The translations under genes were made by a program, and so were the position numbers. The notes under the pieces are model-generated. The model did not search any database and was not told the DNA's origin. It saw nothing but the letters and a program-made list of their open reading frames with translations. A stretch of DNA of 64,000 nucleotides from Urechis unicinctus (lineage: Eukaryota; Annelida; Polychaeta; Xenopneusta; Urechidae): assembly GCA_034190875.2 (NCBI GenBank), contig CM067356.1, positions 62,321,154-62,385,153 on the forward strand. Reading direction: 5' to 3'. This document shows positions 1 to 12,000 of this stretch, in pieces; the first letter of the stretch is position 1, and each line of letters opens with the position of its first letter.

Positions 1-984
1 AATATATATAACCTTCCGGTGTTCAACACTAATTTGCATTCCGTGTGTTCTTAGTGCTTAAATAATAACATTAAATATGTCTTCGCCTTATCACTGCTTC
101 TCCATTTTTGTTATCGAATATACCTATCATTACGACATGCGGGGGTTTGTCTTGTTAGAGGCTCTGTGTGCTGCGACGATCTGTATCGCGAATTTCGCAA
201 ATAATCCCATGACGTTTTCGTTCCTGGATATACCACATACAATGAGTGTCAATTAGGTTGATAAAGTAATCATCGACACGCCATATATAGGCTTACGAAC
301 TAAGCTTAATATAATCGTGCGAAGAAACACGCGATAATGTAGCTCATTGTGTTACCTCTACGGGCATGCTGAACGTAATTCCCATGACAAAAATATGAAA
401 AACTTTAATTTAGACGTCGTCGTGGATGGTCACAACGATGTATAGCTCTTAAACTAACAACAAATATAAATCTGGTATAGTCGGACGTTCCATTGTTAGT
501 GTTTATGCCCGCCTGAATAGATTGCTGATTACCGATTTCGTCATCGAGTGGGGACATAATAACATATCAGCATGTTCCAGGCCACAAAAAGTGCGTTTAA
601 TTACGCATGTAGCTTCCATCGTCTCATATTGCAAAATATGTCGTGTCATATCACGCCGAGTTTAAATGAACTTATACTCACTTAACTGAAATGTATTAAA
701 GCATAGCACTTTCGTAAATGCGACACTGTTTGTGACATTCTAACGAATTGTAACAATATACTTGATGAGGTAAGTGAACGATTTAGATCTCTGTTTGTTG
801 CATTTGGTGTCAATGAGTAAAGCAAAGCAAATGCAATTAGCTTTCTTAATCTTATCTTGAAGGCTTTAAGTACAAAGCTTAGTCTTTGTCGTAGTATTCT
901 AACTAATCAGTCTATAAGTCCATCGCATATAATCGCATGCCATTAATGTTGGTGATGTTTTAGAACATGCATTACGCATTGAGC

Positions 985-1850
985 AAAATAAGCAAGTGAC
1001 AAGGTGATCGACACGCTCGTAAATATGTGATGTAATTGCACGCTGTCGGATGGTGATTGCTTCTATAACCTACCGAAAATATCCTTATTTACATCGTAAT
1101 AAGTTAGGCCTGATTAGATAATGGTCTATAAGATGCTACGCTATTTGCAAAAAACCCTGTAAGGAGATGATAAACATGTTCTGTATTATTGCTGGCTGTA
1201 AAATGGCAATTGCTTATACAATTGGGTCTGCAGTGGGGGTAAACATGGGTCCGCAGTAAATAAGCTACGAAATCTAGCTAACTCCTGTCAGTCGCAAAAT
1301 CAACCAAGCAATCAATGTTAACGTGTCGCTTTATTTGCGTTATAAGAAAATATTTGCCTCTGTACATTATATTTAACTATACTTTGTCACAACCAGGGGG
1401 CTCTAGGCAAACGACGTAAAACTTAGCTGCGTATTTAACGCTGCACCTCAGTATAGTTTTTTTCACTGCTGCTGTTGTATTTGTATGAATCATGCCCAAG
1501 TAAACAAATCGTTGTGAATGCTGCATTTGGCGATTCGTTCTGTCGAACAGGATACAGCACGTGTGTGCAATGGGAGATTGTTCTCTTTTTATCTCTCTGT
1601 ACTCAGGTTAATGAAAAATAAGGACGACCGGCAGCCCGCAGACCAGGAGGCGCCTCGCTTGTCCCAGGGAAGCCAGTCACAGGTCATACAATGCATTAAT
1701 TTATTGATATATACCCGGGTCATTAATCAATCAGGTTTGGTCGTTGTCAATCATTATTTGCTTTACACGTTTCGCGAGATTAAAGAGGTCAATTACAAGC
1801 AGCATCACATGAATACATCATCACTCAATCAATTAAAAACGCATTAGCGT
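985..1850 (+). repeat. R module, subtype 2, unit 0
   Basis: Opens with the minus-strand coding-like segment at 992-1069 and reaches the R core at about 1620-1670 (CGGCAGCCCGCAGACCAGG). It ends in the CATCACTCAATCAATTAAAA segment. Subtype 2 lacks about 100 bp of the RGDTC block that subtype 1 carries. Confidence 0.8.
992..1069 (-). pseudogene. Coding-like segment C10 at the start of R, unit 0
   Basis: Twenty-six codons align without gaps to the minus strand of 14,149-14,226. Of 16 differences I counted eight at first, seven at third and only one at second positions, a pattern expected of protein sequence. Readable motif: EAITIRQRAITSHIYERVDH, compared with ETITIRQLAIASHIYDRVDY in the other copy. 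A related EAITI motif recurs about 0.2 kb upstream on the minus strand in some copies. The ancestral protein may thus have had an internal repeat of about 65 residues. Family unknown. Confidence 0.42.
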
Positions 1851-2829
1851 CAACGTAGAAAATGAGCTAATCAAAGGCATAAACTTTCTGCTATTTTAGA
1901 AATTCAATCCAACAGAATTTTACCTTTTACCTTTTAGACAATTGATATGGAGGTACATTGTTTTACAGACTGTTATTGATCGGCGGAAAAACGCTGACCC
2001 TGCCCTTTTTATCTTTTGCGGCCACAAAATTATCTCTCAGCTGAACATTATGTTAGTTAGTGAAATGTAGGTCAAGCTGCCAGCAGACAGAAGCAAAATC
2101 ATTTCCCTTTTTGCTGTCCAATTGATACTGTGACAATATGTTTTACAGTTCGACGACCAAGTCTGTTAAAAGGCAACGCCGTATTTTCGGTTCCTTATTT
2201 TAAAAAGGTTTCGTTGATGCTGCTCTATCATTGATATAGACCTGTGCGCGATGATCAGACCAACACCGATATATCAATGTCCTCCATTTAAATACTTTCT
2301 TCGATACATCGTAGCAAGTCACGTTATTGTAACCATCAGCCGTCGACGTTGATAATGTGTGCACCCCAATTATACTACCAGTCGATGCTGCACAAATATT
2401 GATCTAAAGTGATGAATTTCCAAATGCATAGCTGCCGATAGTAGCGTTGAGCTTGTGAGTATCAATTGCGAACATTTAAAGAACAACAGTCACATACATT
2501 CTTATGCATAGTTATTGGAACTGATCTAGGCTATTCGTGCACGACTTTATAACAATATCTGTTACACATAAGTGTGGGATTTTGTGCGCTGTTCAAGCGC
2601 AGAATGAACTAAAAGTTACAAGATTCCATGTCAATAGGCAGACGGGCGTTTCGCTGTGAACAGCTGGGCAGATGTATTGTTATTACGTTAAGACTAAAAA
2701 AGGACGTTTGCTCTAATTTGGGTTTAGCTCAGCACCATCCCTATTGTAATACCCTGCCTGTAGACCAATATAACTTGTATTTATTCGAGTGTTCGAAATA
2801 GGTCGGTGTATCATAGGATAAAGATGCTG

Positions 2830-3304
2830 ATATAAACTGCTTAAAAAGTCATACTCTGGCATAAGACCCATATGTGCGTATAGTGGCACCTGGTCCCCCG
2901 CAAAAACTCCAGTGCGGCAAATATTTTATTCCGCTTGTTGAGGCATACTTACCTTATGGCGGAGAATGTGATAATTCGAATTCTAATATTTACACAATGG
3001 TTCTGTATTGTATTGAATAAGGTGTTTTATAAGCGCAAGATATATGTTCCATTGCTGTTGATGTTCAAAAAAGCACCTAGTCCTTGGTTTACATTTGTAT
3101 GCTGCTATTGTTATTTTGGCTGTTCTTGTTGTCAGTACCCTCTTAATTGAAAAATGCGCATATGAAAGAAGCACTTATAGCACCTTGGCACAAGATTCAT
3201 TCATTACGGTATATTATAAGAGAAAGAAATTGTACGAGCTTGATTCAACTTTCAATTACTATTCACTCCGTAAATCTTATTTGTATTTGCACCTGCTTGA
3301 ATAA
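2830..3304 (+). pseudogene. Coding-like block C5 with a hydrophobic stretch, unit 0
   Basis: The plus frame around GKYFIPLVEAYLPYG aligns with 21.79-22.0, 28.82-29.03 and 29.87-30.06 kb. Against the 29.9-kb copy I counted 9 third, 5 first and 7 second-position differences. The one large length difference is 27 nt, a multiple of three. About 100 bp downstream an open stretch reads AAIVILAVLVVSTLLIE, long and hydrophobic enough for a membrane segment, followed by KCAYERSTYS. If the parts belong together, the ancestor may have been a membrane-anchored protein, but I cannot link them with certainty. Family unknown; this copy is interrupted. Confidence 0.38.
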
Positions 3305-3339
3305 TCAATCAGAAACCTGTAATAACGAAATTCCTGTGA

Positions 3340-3678
3340 GGCATGAATTACATCTCGTACTTCTCTTATAGAGACACCATTTGAAAAAAACGTTTGCTCA
3401 AAAGGCTACAAATACCATATAGTTCAATTAGTTTTTGCATGATAATTTTCGCCTGAAAATAAAATTTTATTTCACACGTCTGACTTATATCCATTGCACT
3501 GGACAGTAACTTAAGCGACAAAGGTAAATTTACCGATTATTATACGTGGCATGAATTACATCTCGTACTTCTCTTATAGAGACACCATTTTTGAAAAAAA
3601 AAACTTTTTGCTCAAAAGGCGTGAATTTTATTTCACACGTGGCACTGGACAGTAACAAAGCGACAAAGCAACGTTCTC
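3340..3678 (+). repeat. 208-bp tandem duplication
   Basis: A segment beginning at 3341 with GCATGAATTACATCTCG recurs at 3549, including a run of about seven to ten A residues and TTTATTTCACACGT further on. The second copy is shortened by internal deletions. The related region of unit 3 (43.74-43.87 kb) has only one, partial version, so the duplication is private to this old unit. Confidence 0.85.
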
Positions 3679-4789
3679 ATGATCCAACTAGTATAAATTT
3701 TGATGGATTGCAGAACCTGGCCGAATAGTTGTGTTTATTTATTGCATCGGTTCTTATCAAAGCAAAAGATGTGTTGTGATCAACAGAATGTAGATTGCTG
3801 TGCGTGCTGTTCCATTTCGATTTATCGATCAATAATCATATGACAAACACGTTTTAGAGCGTCCATTAAGTAGGTATAACATTTCAAAGCAGAAAGCATA
3901 GAACCACGATATTGTCGCCTTCGTTGTTTTCATATAAACACCAAATATATGAAATGTTATGATTACCTTGAAAATCAATGTATATTGGCCCAGTCAAATA
4001 GGTTACAGTATGGCATTAAGCCTATAGCATACATAAAAACAAACCAGTTCATATGTGTCCAAAAATTTAATACGTCAGCCTTGCTTGGTGAATGTGCCGC
4101 ATGTTTATCAGTTGTGATTTTTTTTTACATTTTTGTCACTGCAGATTTTACAATAGATTTGTAACCATTGCATTTGGCCAATGAAAGTACAAATGTATTT
4201 TATCCAACATCGGGGGGCTTGTGCTACATATCATGGCTAACAATGGGCTTCTACTAGGTCGGTTAGACACACTGTGTCAGACCAGGAACATATGCATATT
4301 GAGCCATACATATTATTTGGTATTGTTCTCACCCTGACTCGCTGCTTCATTAGCGGGTTTTATCAGTTTAATCTGTATTGCATGGGTTTCTCAAACACTA
4401 TGCTGTCGTGGCAACAAAAAGGCAAAAGTCATCGGTAATTCCTCAAGTGAGATATCAACACAGAAGCCATTTCATTTCACAATAATTTGGCGAAAGCATT
4501 CGTTTATGAAGCTATCTTGGTGTCGCCATTTCCGCCCACATAGGGTTATAATCAACTCTTCCCGCCTTCTCATCTTGTAATAGCAATAACTTACCGGTGT
4601 TCAAATCGGTTTATATTCTGAAGGCCGTTGATGCGTCACTATATCTTAAGTTTCTACAGAATATTGCGCTTAAAGCATCATGGTTGCGCAAAAGGTGACT
4701 ACAACAACATCGTCTATTGATATCAATAAAAAGTCCCATAGACATGATGCGTAACTGCTACAGAACAGAGCCGAATTACTAGAAACATT

Positions 4790-6965
4790 AAAAAATGATT
4801 ACGTCACACAGAATTTTTGTTGCAATAATTGGCTGTTTTTATATGTCTCTTATGGTATATTTTGGGTTTTATTTTAACTATAACAAGTGTCTCGTGTACT
4901 CCATATCCGTTCTACCAAGTGTTAAACATCTTTGGCTGGCACAAAACAACAAATAAATCGCATCGACCATTGTGCGGTAACTCAAATAGCTGATATATTT
5001 TTACCATGTGAATGTAGATGTTTTTTGACTTTTCCATAATGGCTAGCTGAGCGGACACAAGGTGCAATACAGTCACATTTAAGAGTAAGGAACGTGCCTC
5101 ATTCTACATCTCTTTAAACGCCCACGGTGCATCGGAGGATTAAACCGATTTGCATCAATTGTATTTCAGTCCCTAAATAATTACGTGATAACTTCATGAT
5201 AGCTTAACGCATTCCGTGTCTCTTCTTAATGTGGTGTCAAATATAATTCATTCCTCGATAAACTCATCTAAGGGTGTAAAGACGCCCGTATTTGCGCGAT
5301 ATTACAACACAATATGGAATGCACTCTGTTGACTTACGATGTTTATGCAAAAAGGAAGCATGTTTGTGACAGCACCGTGTTGGCGCATCTGTGCGGGCAT
5401 CCTTTCATGACTTGCCTTAAAAAGACATCTTGCATTTATGAGGAGTCAACCATAAGTAGAGAAGAAATTGACGAGCGTGAATACTGTAGGTAGAATTTCG
5501 TTGTCGTAGCATTAATTCGACAGAATTATCTGTAATCTATATTTTACATATTGCATTCTTTCATTTCAAATTATTCATTACATCGTGTTCATTTCAGAAT
5601 AAATTCTTGCAATAGACGAAATATGAGCTCCAATATACGAGACATGCAGAAGTAATCTAATTTGACCTGATGAAATCCTATTCACTGTCATTATAAAAAA
5701 ACTAATAATATATGCTTTGTCTATTTTTTCGAAGATAATGAATGGAAGCTTGTTGGCAGTGTTCATGGCAACTGGTGCGTCACTAAGATACGAAATGCTA
5801 TAGTATTTCTTTGTACTCAAATTACCCGACGACGCTGCCCACACATTAGGTGCAGTATATTGCTCTCTTTGTCGGGAGGTTTCGCCTTTTTTGAGAAAAC
5901 TTTGCAAAGAATTGACCAATTAGTCCATCTAAAAGGTGTTGATTATTGGACTAATGAGCATATGTAGCGCATTGTATATTGCAATCAATAATAAAGAGTT
6001 CGATGCAGTTCATCATTGAACCTGACAAATCAGACAACAGAAATTTAGGTGGTTACATCAGTCGTGAAAGAAAAGCCTGTTCAATCTTTTGCTGTGAAAT
6101 GATTTAATTAACTTTGTATTTACTGTGATTCAGCGAACCCCTTCTAGTCAGAGCATGAATGTAGAGCATTGTACATATGCACACTAGTAACGTTTTGATT
6201 TGTTTTGAAATATGTAGGATTTGATGAATAATTTGTAATGAAAGAACGCAATATGTAAAATATTGATTACAGATAATTCTGTCGAATTAATGCTGTGAAA
6301 ACGAAATTCTACCTACAATATTCACGCTCGCCAATTGCTTCTATACATATGGTGGACTCCTTATAAATGCACGATGTCTTTTTAAGGCAAGTCATGAAAG
6401 GAAGCATGCACAGATGCGCCAACACGGTGCTGTCACAAACATGCTTCCTTTTTGCATTCCATATTGTGTTGTAACATCGCGCGAATACGGGCGTCTTTAC
6501 ACCCTTAGATCAGTTTATCGAGGAATGAATTATATTTGACACCACATTAAGAAGAGACACTGAATGCGTTAAGCTATCATGAAGTTATCGCGTAATTATT
6601 TAGGGACTGAAATACAATTGATGCAAATTTGTTTAATCCTCCGATGCACCGTGGGCGTTTACAGAGATGTAGAATGAGGCATGTTCCTTGCTCTTAAATG
6701 TGACTGTATTGTACCTTGTGTCCGCTCAGCTAGCTATTATGGAAAAGGCAAAAAGCATCTACACTCATATGGTAAAAATATATCAGCTATTTGAGTTACC
6801 GCACAATGGTCGGTGCGATGTATTTGTTGTTTCGTTCCAACTAAAGATGTTTAACACTTTGGTAGAATGGATATGGAGTACACGAGACACTTGTTATAAT
6901 TAAAATAAAACCCAAAACTGCCAATTATTGCAATACAAATGCTGCGTGTGACGTAATCATTTTTT
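4790..6965. repeat. Inverted duplication (fold-back) 1
   Basis: The plus strand at about 4790-5585 reappears in reverse complement at about 6200-6965, with roughly 95% identity where I compared it in detail. One gap of about 29 bp is missing from the right arm. Left-arm material resumes at 5600-5740 after a gap of about 0.5 kb, and that missing piece is present only in the right arm (reverse strand, 5742-6240). The turning point is near 5741. Corresponding single-orientation sequence lies at 32.2-33.5 and 46.5-47.6 kb. Confidence 0.88.
5742..5905 (-). pseudogene. Block C4 in the inverted arm of palindrome 1
   Basis: Minus-strand copy reading VWAASSGNLSTKKYYSISYL then SDAPVAMNTANKLPF, the most diverged member and useful for judging codon-position bias. 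It lies inside an open frame of 113 codons (5578-5919), but only this part is shared with other copies. Confidence 0.35.
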
Positions 6966-6984
6966 ATTGTTTCCAGTAAAAAAT

Positions 6985-7260
6985 GAAAAGTGCAAGGTCA
7001 GCGTTTTTTCCGCCGATCAATAACAATTAGCAAAATAATATGCCAACTTAACAATTGTCTTAACGGTGAAAGGCAAAGTCCTGTTGGATTGAATTTCCAA
7101 AACAACGACAAGTTGATGCCGTTGATTTGCTAATGAGGTACTTTCATTTTCTACGATGACGCTAATACGTTTTCAATTGATTGAAGGATGATGTATTCGT
7201 GTGATGATACTGCCCGTTATTGACCTCTTCAATCTCGCAATTTTATCCATGTATGCAGAA
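6985..7260 (-). repeat. Inverted fragment of the segment that follows the R module
   Basis: Read on the minus strand, this matches about 1785-2010 and 28.2-28.4 kb, including the diagnostic TGATCGGCGGAAAAACGCTG and TCAATCCAACAG. In the normal order this segment lies several kilobases from the one at 6.2-6.97 kb. The inverted right arm of palindrome 1 was thus joined to a distant module before or during inversion. Confidence 0.8.
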
Positions 7261-7369
7261 ATGCGGGTCAAGGTGCTGAGTAGACACAGTGTCGCTTCTG
7301 ACATTATAAATATTTTTCCCTGCCTACATCCTGTCCTTTCCTACAAAAGATGACGCACATCTTTCCTGT

Positions 7370-7593
7370 AGTTTAATTAACAAACACCGCTTATATTGGA
7401 CTGTAAGCAATCATTAACGGAAATGCAATATATATTTTCCTATGCTTCTTGCTTTTTCAAGATTACTATACTTTTACGAAGGGCAAAGGCTGGTCCAACA
7501 CTGATACAACGGCTTCAAGCTAATGCGCGGCCATTTCTATGGAGGTCTGAATCTATTGCAGTTATGGATATAAGCATGACCAATAATTCATAA
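7370..7593 (+). repeat. Fragment shared in inverted orientation with 26.85-27.05 kb
   Basis: The plus strand here aligns to the minus strand of 26,853-27,050. Both copies read through an open frame ending in the same residues (QRLQANARPFLW near the middle, MTNNS at the end). I do not recognise the peptide. The shared stop and sense make it a possible coding relic, but only two copies exist, one truncated, and the left side of the two frames differs. Confidence 0.4.
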
Positions 7594-9390
7594 AAGCGCA
7601 TCTACATTATACTACGACTTTTGCACAAGATAATCACGACATTCCGTCATAATTATTGCATGATCTATGCACTTACAATGCAAAATTTGTCAAAAACAAG
7701 TGTAATTAATTGTAGGTTATTACCTACTGTTTACATTATTTACCCATGCATTATTTTACTTATTTTCTACAGCAAACTATAGCGACAACCTATATTGATT
7801 CTATAGTCAGTCGTTACCTAACAATGTTTCGATTGGGTTTCGCTTTATAACATCTATGTGTATTTGATGATGACAAACGTGCATCTTTATGCCTGATGTT
7901 ACCGATAAGCAACCAGGTTCTATACCCTTGTAAGCCTGGTGAAGCATATATGACAGAACTTCTTTATATACAGGAAATTGCGGATTATTTGGCAGGAGCA
8001 ATTTACTCATCCTGATTGCATATTAGTGTTTCTCAATATTGTGTGATTTGTCACATAAGCAAAGCCATGCATACCGGTGGCCTGACTCATGTGCTGATAA
8101 CCTTGCAGATGTCAACCCAATAAATCCGTTCAAAGGGTTTCAGGCGGCCTTGTCATTGTATATATGAATGCAGAGCGCCTGTAACACCACGAATAGGGTC
8201 CAAAGGTTTTTTGCCGAAAGGTCACTTAAGCTGCATTGAATACTTTTCTTTATACGGTAGAAGTGCGCTTGCAGCTGAGTGCCATTCAAGGTGAATGTCG
8301 TAAAACGACCAATTAAACACGTCGGCACTGACCACGTGATATAGTGTTGAGGCGATACAAAACAAATTGCGACACTTAAGTACATTCAACTAGAAGTTAT
8401 CGAACCAAAACAACGTGGATATACCATACGAATGAAAACATGTACACGCATGAGAATAGATGTACGGTATCACGTGAAGTGGTTTGATTGCCGCATGATC
8501 GTCTTGACCCAGCTGATGCATGTTCACCTCTACACATGGCGTTCACTTGAATTGGCCTAAAACCGCACCTACACTGACCACAAGTGGCGAGGCCATTTCT
8601 ATAGAGTCTGGTTGCTTATCGGGAACATCAGACATAAAGATGCACGTTTGTCATCATCAGATACACATAGATTATATAAAGCGCAATCCAATCGAAACAT
8701 TGTTAGGTAAAGACTGAATCAACATAGGTTGTCGCTATTTTTACCTGTAGAAAGTAAGTCAGTGTTATCAGTTTTAATGCGTACTCTCTAGTATTTCTGC
8801 AATCCAACCTTTTTATTTTGTTTTTACTAATAATAACTTTATGTCTGATGTGATTCAGGCCACCGGCATGCATGGCTTTGCTTATGTGACAAATCACACA
8901 ATATTGAGAAACACTAATATGCAATCAGGATGAGTAAATTGCTTCTGCCAAATAGTCCGCAATTTCCTGTATATAAAGAAGTTCTGTCATATATGCTTCA
9001 CCAGGCTTACAAGGATATAGAACCTGGTTGCTTATCGGTAACATCAGGCATAAAGATGCACGTTTGTCATCATCAAATACACATAGATGTTATAAAGCGA
9101 AACCCAATCGAAACATTGTTAGGTAACGACTGACTATAGAATCAATATAGGTTGTCGCTATAGTTTGCAGTAGAAAATAAGTAAAATAATGCATGGGTAA
9201 ATAATGTAAACAGTAGGTAATAACCCACAATTAATTACACTTGTTTTTGACAAATTTTGCATTGTTAGTGCATAGATCATGCAATAATTATGACGGAATG
9301 TCGTGATTATCTTGTGCAATAGTTTTCATGAATTATTGGTCTTGCTTATACCAATTACAACAATAGATTCAGACCTCCATATAAATGGCC
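7530..9390. repeat. Inverted duplication (palindrome) 2, composite arms
   Basis: Arms 7530-8100 and 8845-9390 are reverse complements of each other, with a spacer of about 0.75 kb. They differ at only two of 67 residues over the frame they share (7807-8010 minus, 8930-9133 plus). The arms are themselves patchwork: about 48.65-48.80 kb in one orientation fused to 49.30-49.44 and 50.74-51.0 kb in the other. The join therefore predates the arm duplication, or has been homogenised between arms. The spacer is ordinary forward-oriented unit sequence (compare 48.83-49.50 kb). Confidence 0.9.
8560..8717 (+). pseudogene. Coding-like segment C17 in the palindrome 2 spacer
   Basis: Plus frame TLTTSGEAISIESGCLSGTS, then HVCHHQIHIDYIKRNPIE. 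It aligns gap-free over about 45 codons to 49,255-49,395 (and its unit 4 copy near 61,946-62,086), with 10 third, 9 first and 7 second-position differences by my count. The right part also forms one half of the palindrome arms (9018-9133). Confidence 0.27.
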
Positions 9391-10003
9391 GCGCTCGATG
9401 TTTACCTGACGTTTTGAGAGGCGGACGCCCCAAAGCATACGTATGGTTGGTTGGTATAGAACCAACACGCACGAATTGCAAATAATTATTATAACATTTT
9501 AGGCGGCTGGGACAGAATCGTGTAATTTGAATGGTATTCGTCCAGATCGACTGCCATACTTTATGGCGCTATAACGAAGCAACGTGACATTTTCGGAATA
9601 AACCCATATTTTTTGTGGTATTGTAGAACACTTGATCCACTCGAGAACGCATTAAGCGGAACTGCCCTCCTTTCAAAGAAATTTGCGATCCATTTTAAGC
9701 GCTCAAGTTAAGTGTGAAAATCACCATTACAAGCTGACTTTGGGAAATAAGTTAATATTTGGTCCGAAAAGATCTCAATCGTAAATATGGCACACTCGTA
9801 CTAAAATGACAGATCATCCGCTATTATCACGGGTTTTACAAAAACTGTCGATTAATATGAGGTTCTATCTATCGTTGTTCATAAGTGCAAAAATAATACC
9901 AAAACAACAATTAGAAAAAATTGATTGTTGGAAACCATCACAACAAATCCTAGCCCTGCACGTGACATTTAAAATACTTCCTTGAAAGGTTCCTCGCAGT
10001 TAT

Positions 10004-10228
10004 TTACATGCCGTGACCGTTGGTGATGTTATCAACCATATGCAACTTAATGAGCACGATAGTCATGTTACACGATCGTAAAAAATGTGTGGTTATTTCA
10101 GGCTCATTGCGTCTATTATCTTTTTTACTGAATATACTAATATCTACAACAAAACATATTTTGACTAATGAGATCATTGTAAGATGATGTGCCTTTTGTA
10201 CGAGGAGATGGTGTATATTGTCATACAA
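10004..10228 (-). pseudogene. Open 74-codon frame over a C10-related segment, unit 1
   Basis: Reads HHLTMISLVKICFVVDISIF, which aligns in the same frame with TMISSVLTYDVVNAGIF of 14.2 kb and with interrupted copies at 39.62-39.80 and 53.65-53.82 kb. Just upstream on the same strand lies a degraded EAITI motif, consistent with an internal repeat. Function unknown. Confidence 0.33.
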
Positions 10229-11110
10229 GCTGATGTGTCACTGCTGTTAAATTGTGATGGCTTCAATATTACTGCTTCACAATATTTGCGTATTTGCACC
10301 TTCTTCAGCTTAGGTATTAACTTTTAAAATCGGTCCGCACAAAATACGCTTTGAACGTAACTCCCATCAAGCGCAGACATCGATCAAGCAATCTATGAAA
10401 GCGTGCCATCTCTTTCTATGGTAGCGCTAATAAACAAACTGAAGTCACCGAAAAACGGGTCTAAGTCAGTTCCTAATGTGTCGCGGTCACTAGGCTGGTT
10501 AATCAGTTAGATGCATGGATTATGATAGAGAGGGACATAATACACTTTGTACAATGAGCTATATCACACGCTGACGCTCGGGGCAGAAAAGATTTGCTAG
10601 GTAGCGTATGGTATCGTTGCCTGTCTGGATAGCCATTTTGCAATTTTCTAGTTCACTCCATAAAACTACTGTTGTATTTGAACAAGGCATGCGAGGCGAC
10701 ACCTGCTCAATTCGAGGCTGGGTACAATATGGTGCAATATTTACTGCCGAGGTCAGAGATCATTGTGAAAGCTTGGTGGAGCTTCGCCTTTTGAAAGAGA
10801 TATCGCAAGTGTGTGCAGTGGACAATGGCTCTCTTTATCTGTCTCAACCTTCTGGCACTCATGTCTAGGAATCAGGGGACTACGGGGACTGATAAATAAG
10901 GGCGATAGGCAACCCGTAGACCAGGGGGCGCCTCCCTGCGTCTCTAGGAAGACAATCACTTTTAATAAAGCCCGGTTCATTAATCAGTTAGGTGGCGCGG
11001 TTGTCTCCCGCTCAATTCATAACACATTAGCGTCTTTGTGCAACGCGATCGGCTTGATTGTAGAGATCGATAACAAACAGTATCACATGGGAAACGATAT
11101 CTCTTAATCT
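10020..11110 (+). repeat. R module, subtype 1, unit 1
   Basis: Contains the RGDTC coding-like block (10,689-10,868) followed by the R core near 10,905-10,950 (GGCAACCCGTAGACCAGG). It continues into 11.1-11.4 kb, which matches 38.63-38.88 kb. Confidence 0.8.
10689..10868 (+). pseudogene. RGDTC coding-like block C1, unit 1
   Basis: Reads MRGDTCSIRGWVQYGAIFTA and ends LYLSQPSG. It aligns gap-free over about 180 nt with 40,197-40,380. The copy at 38.2 kb differs only by two extra triplets, so length changes respect the frame. Substitutions between the 10.7- and 40.2-kb copies are not clearly third-biased in my count (13 third, 10 first, 12 second). The triplet gaps and open frames are therefore the only support. 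It has no recognisable domain. It lies just before the R core. Confidence 0.35.
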
Positions 11111-11399
11111 ATCGAAAACGCATAAGCCCCATTGTAGAAAATGAGCTGCCTCTCAGCGAATCCACTCCAGGCGAGCATCAATTGTCGCTGTGGCGTTGTA
11201 ACTTTAAACGCCATTCCACTTTGCCTATCATGGTTAAGGGAAATAATAACGGGGTTAGCTTATAACGAATATTTAGCGGTATAATGCTGACATTGCTGTT
11301 TTTATTCATTGCCAATCGTATGCCACTGGCGTTTTGCTTTAAGAATAAAATGAAGGCGAAGGCAAACCAATACTGTTGCAGTAAATTTGAGAGATCGCC

Positions 11400-12000
11400 G
11401 ACCAAGTTCGTTTAGTATTGTAAACTAGCTATGTTTTCCTTTATTACTTGTACTTCAATACATCGGAATATCATAATCAGCAGCAGAGTTGAAATTTACC
11501 GACTTATAATACCTTAGTAAATCGTCGTGAAACGTCAATCTGGAGAAAATAGGATTTCAAAGCCGAAAATATACAGCCACAATCTTGTCGATATGGTTAT
11601 TCACAAAGACACAAGGTTTGAATCACCAGGCATACCAGAATATATTTGACCAGACAAATGCAATTACATTGTGGCTATAGCGTGTATTACATCTTGTCAA
11701 TAAATCAAAGACTGACAACCCGTTGATAAATGACCTCAACTTGAATAAATGTTACGCCGCATATTGATCAGATTTATAATTTCGTCCATTACACATGGTC
11801 GATGTGTTTATGCGTGTATTTGATCAGACAGCCAATCGAGTGACCTGTGGCGCATATAATGGCTCTTAGTGTTCCTCTGCAAGACAATTGGATCAATACG
11901 ATCAGGTTTATCGAGCATTTAACTGAGAGCGAAACATATCGGCATACTCATTGAGCCCTCGATTTAAGATGGTATCGTTGCCCTCGGGATATTTGGAATG
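11400..12000 (+). other. Stretch with little match to other units
   Basis: Between the 38.9-kb-like segment and the 41.2-kb-like segment of unit 1. I found only short resemblances elsewhere in the window and no open frame of interest. It is either unit 1-specific sequence or diverged beyond recognition by eye. Confidence 0.4.

Larger units (their letters stand above)
1..9655 (+). repeat. Unit 0: right-hand part of an old repeat unit
   Basis: The tail of a diverged unit that begins left of the window. From 1 to about 4.4 kb it follows the order of 18.9-22.4 kb in unit 2 and 42.3-44.3 kb in unit 3. From 4.4 kb it enters two inverted duplications (4790-6965 and 7530-9390) that replace the usual right half. 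It closes at 9385-9655 with the end block shared by units 2, 3 and 4. Similarity to the younger units is patchy and interrupted by many small gaps, so this is one of the oldest copies. I see no complete gene in it. Confidence 0.8.

Noticed and set aside
7807-9133. Two identical-looking 67-codon frames (7807-8010 minus, 8930-9133 plus)
   Set aside because: They are the two arms of palindrome 2 and each joins the antisense of one module to the sense of another, so the frame is a by-product of the fusion.
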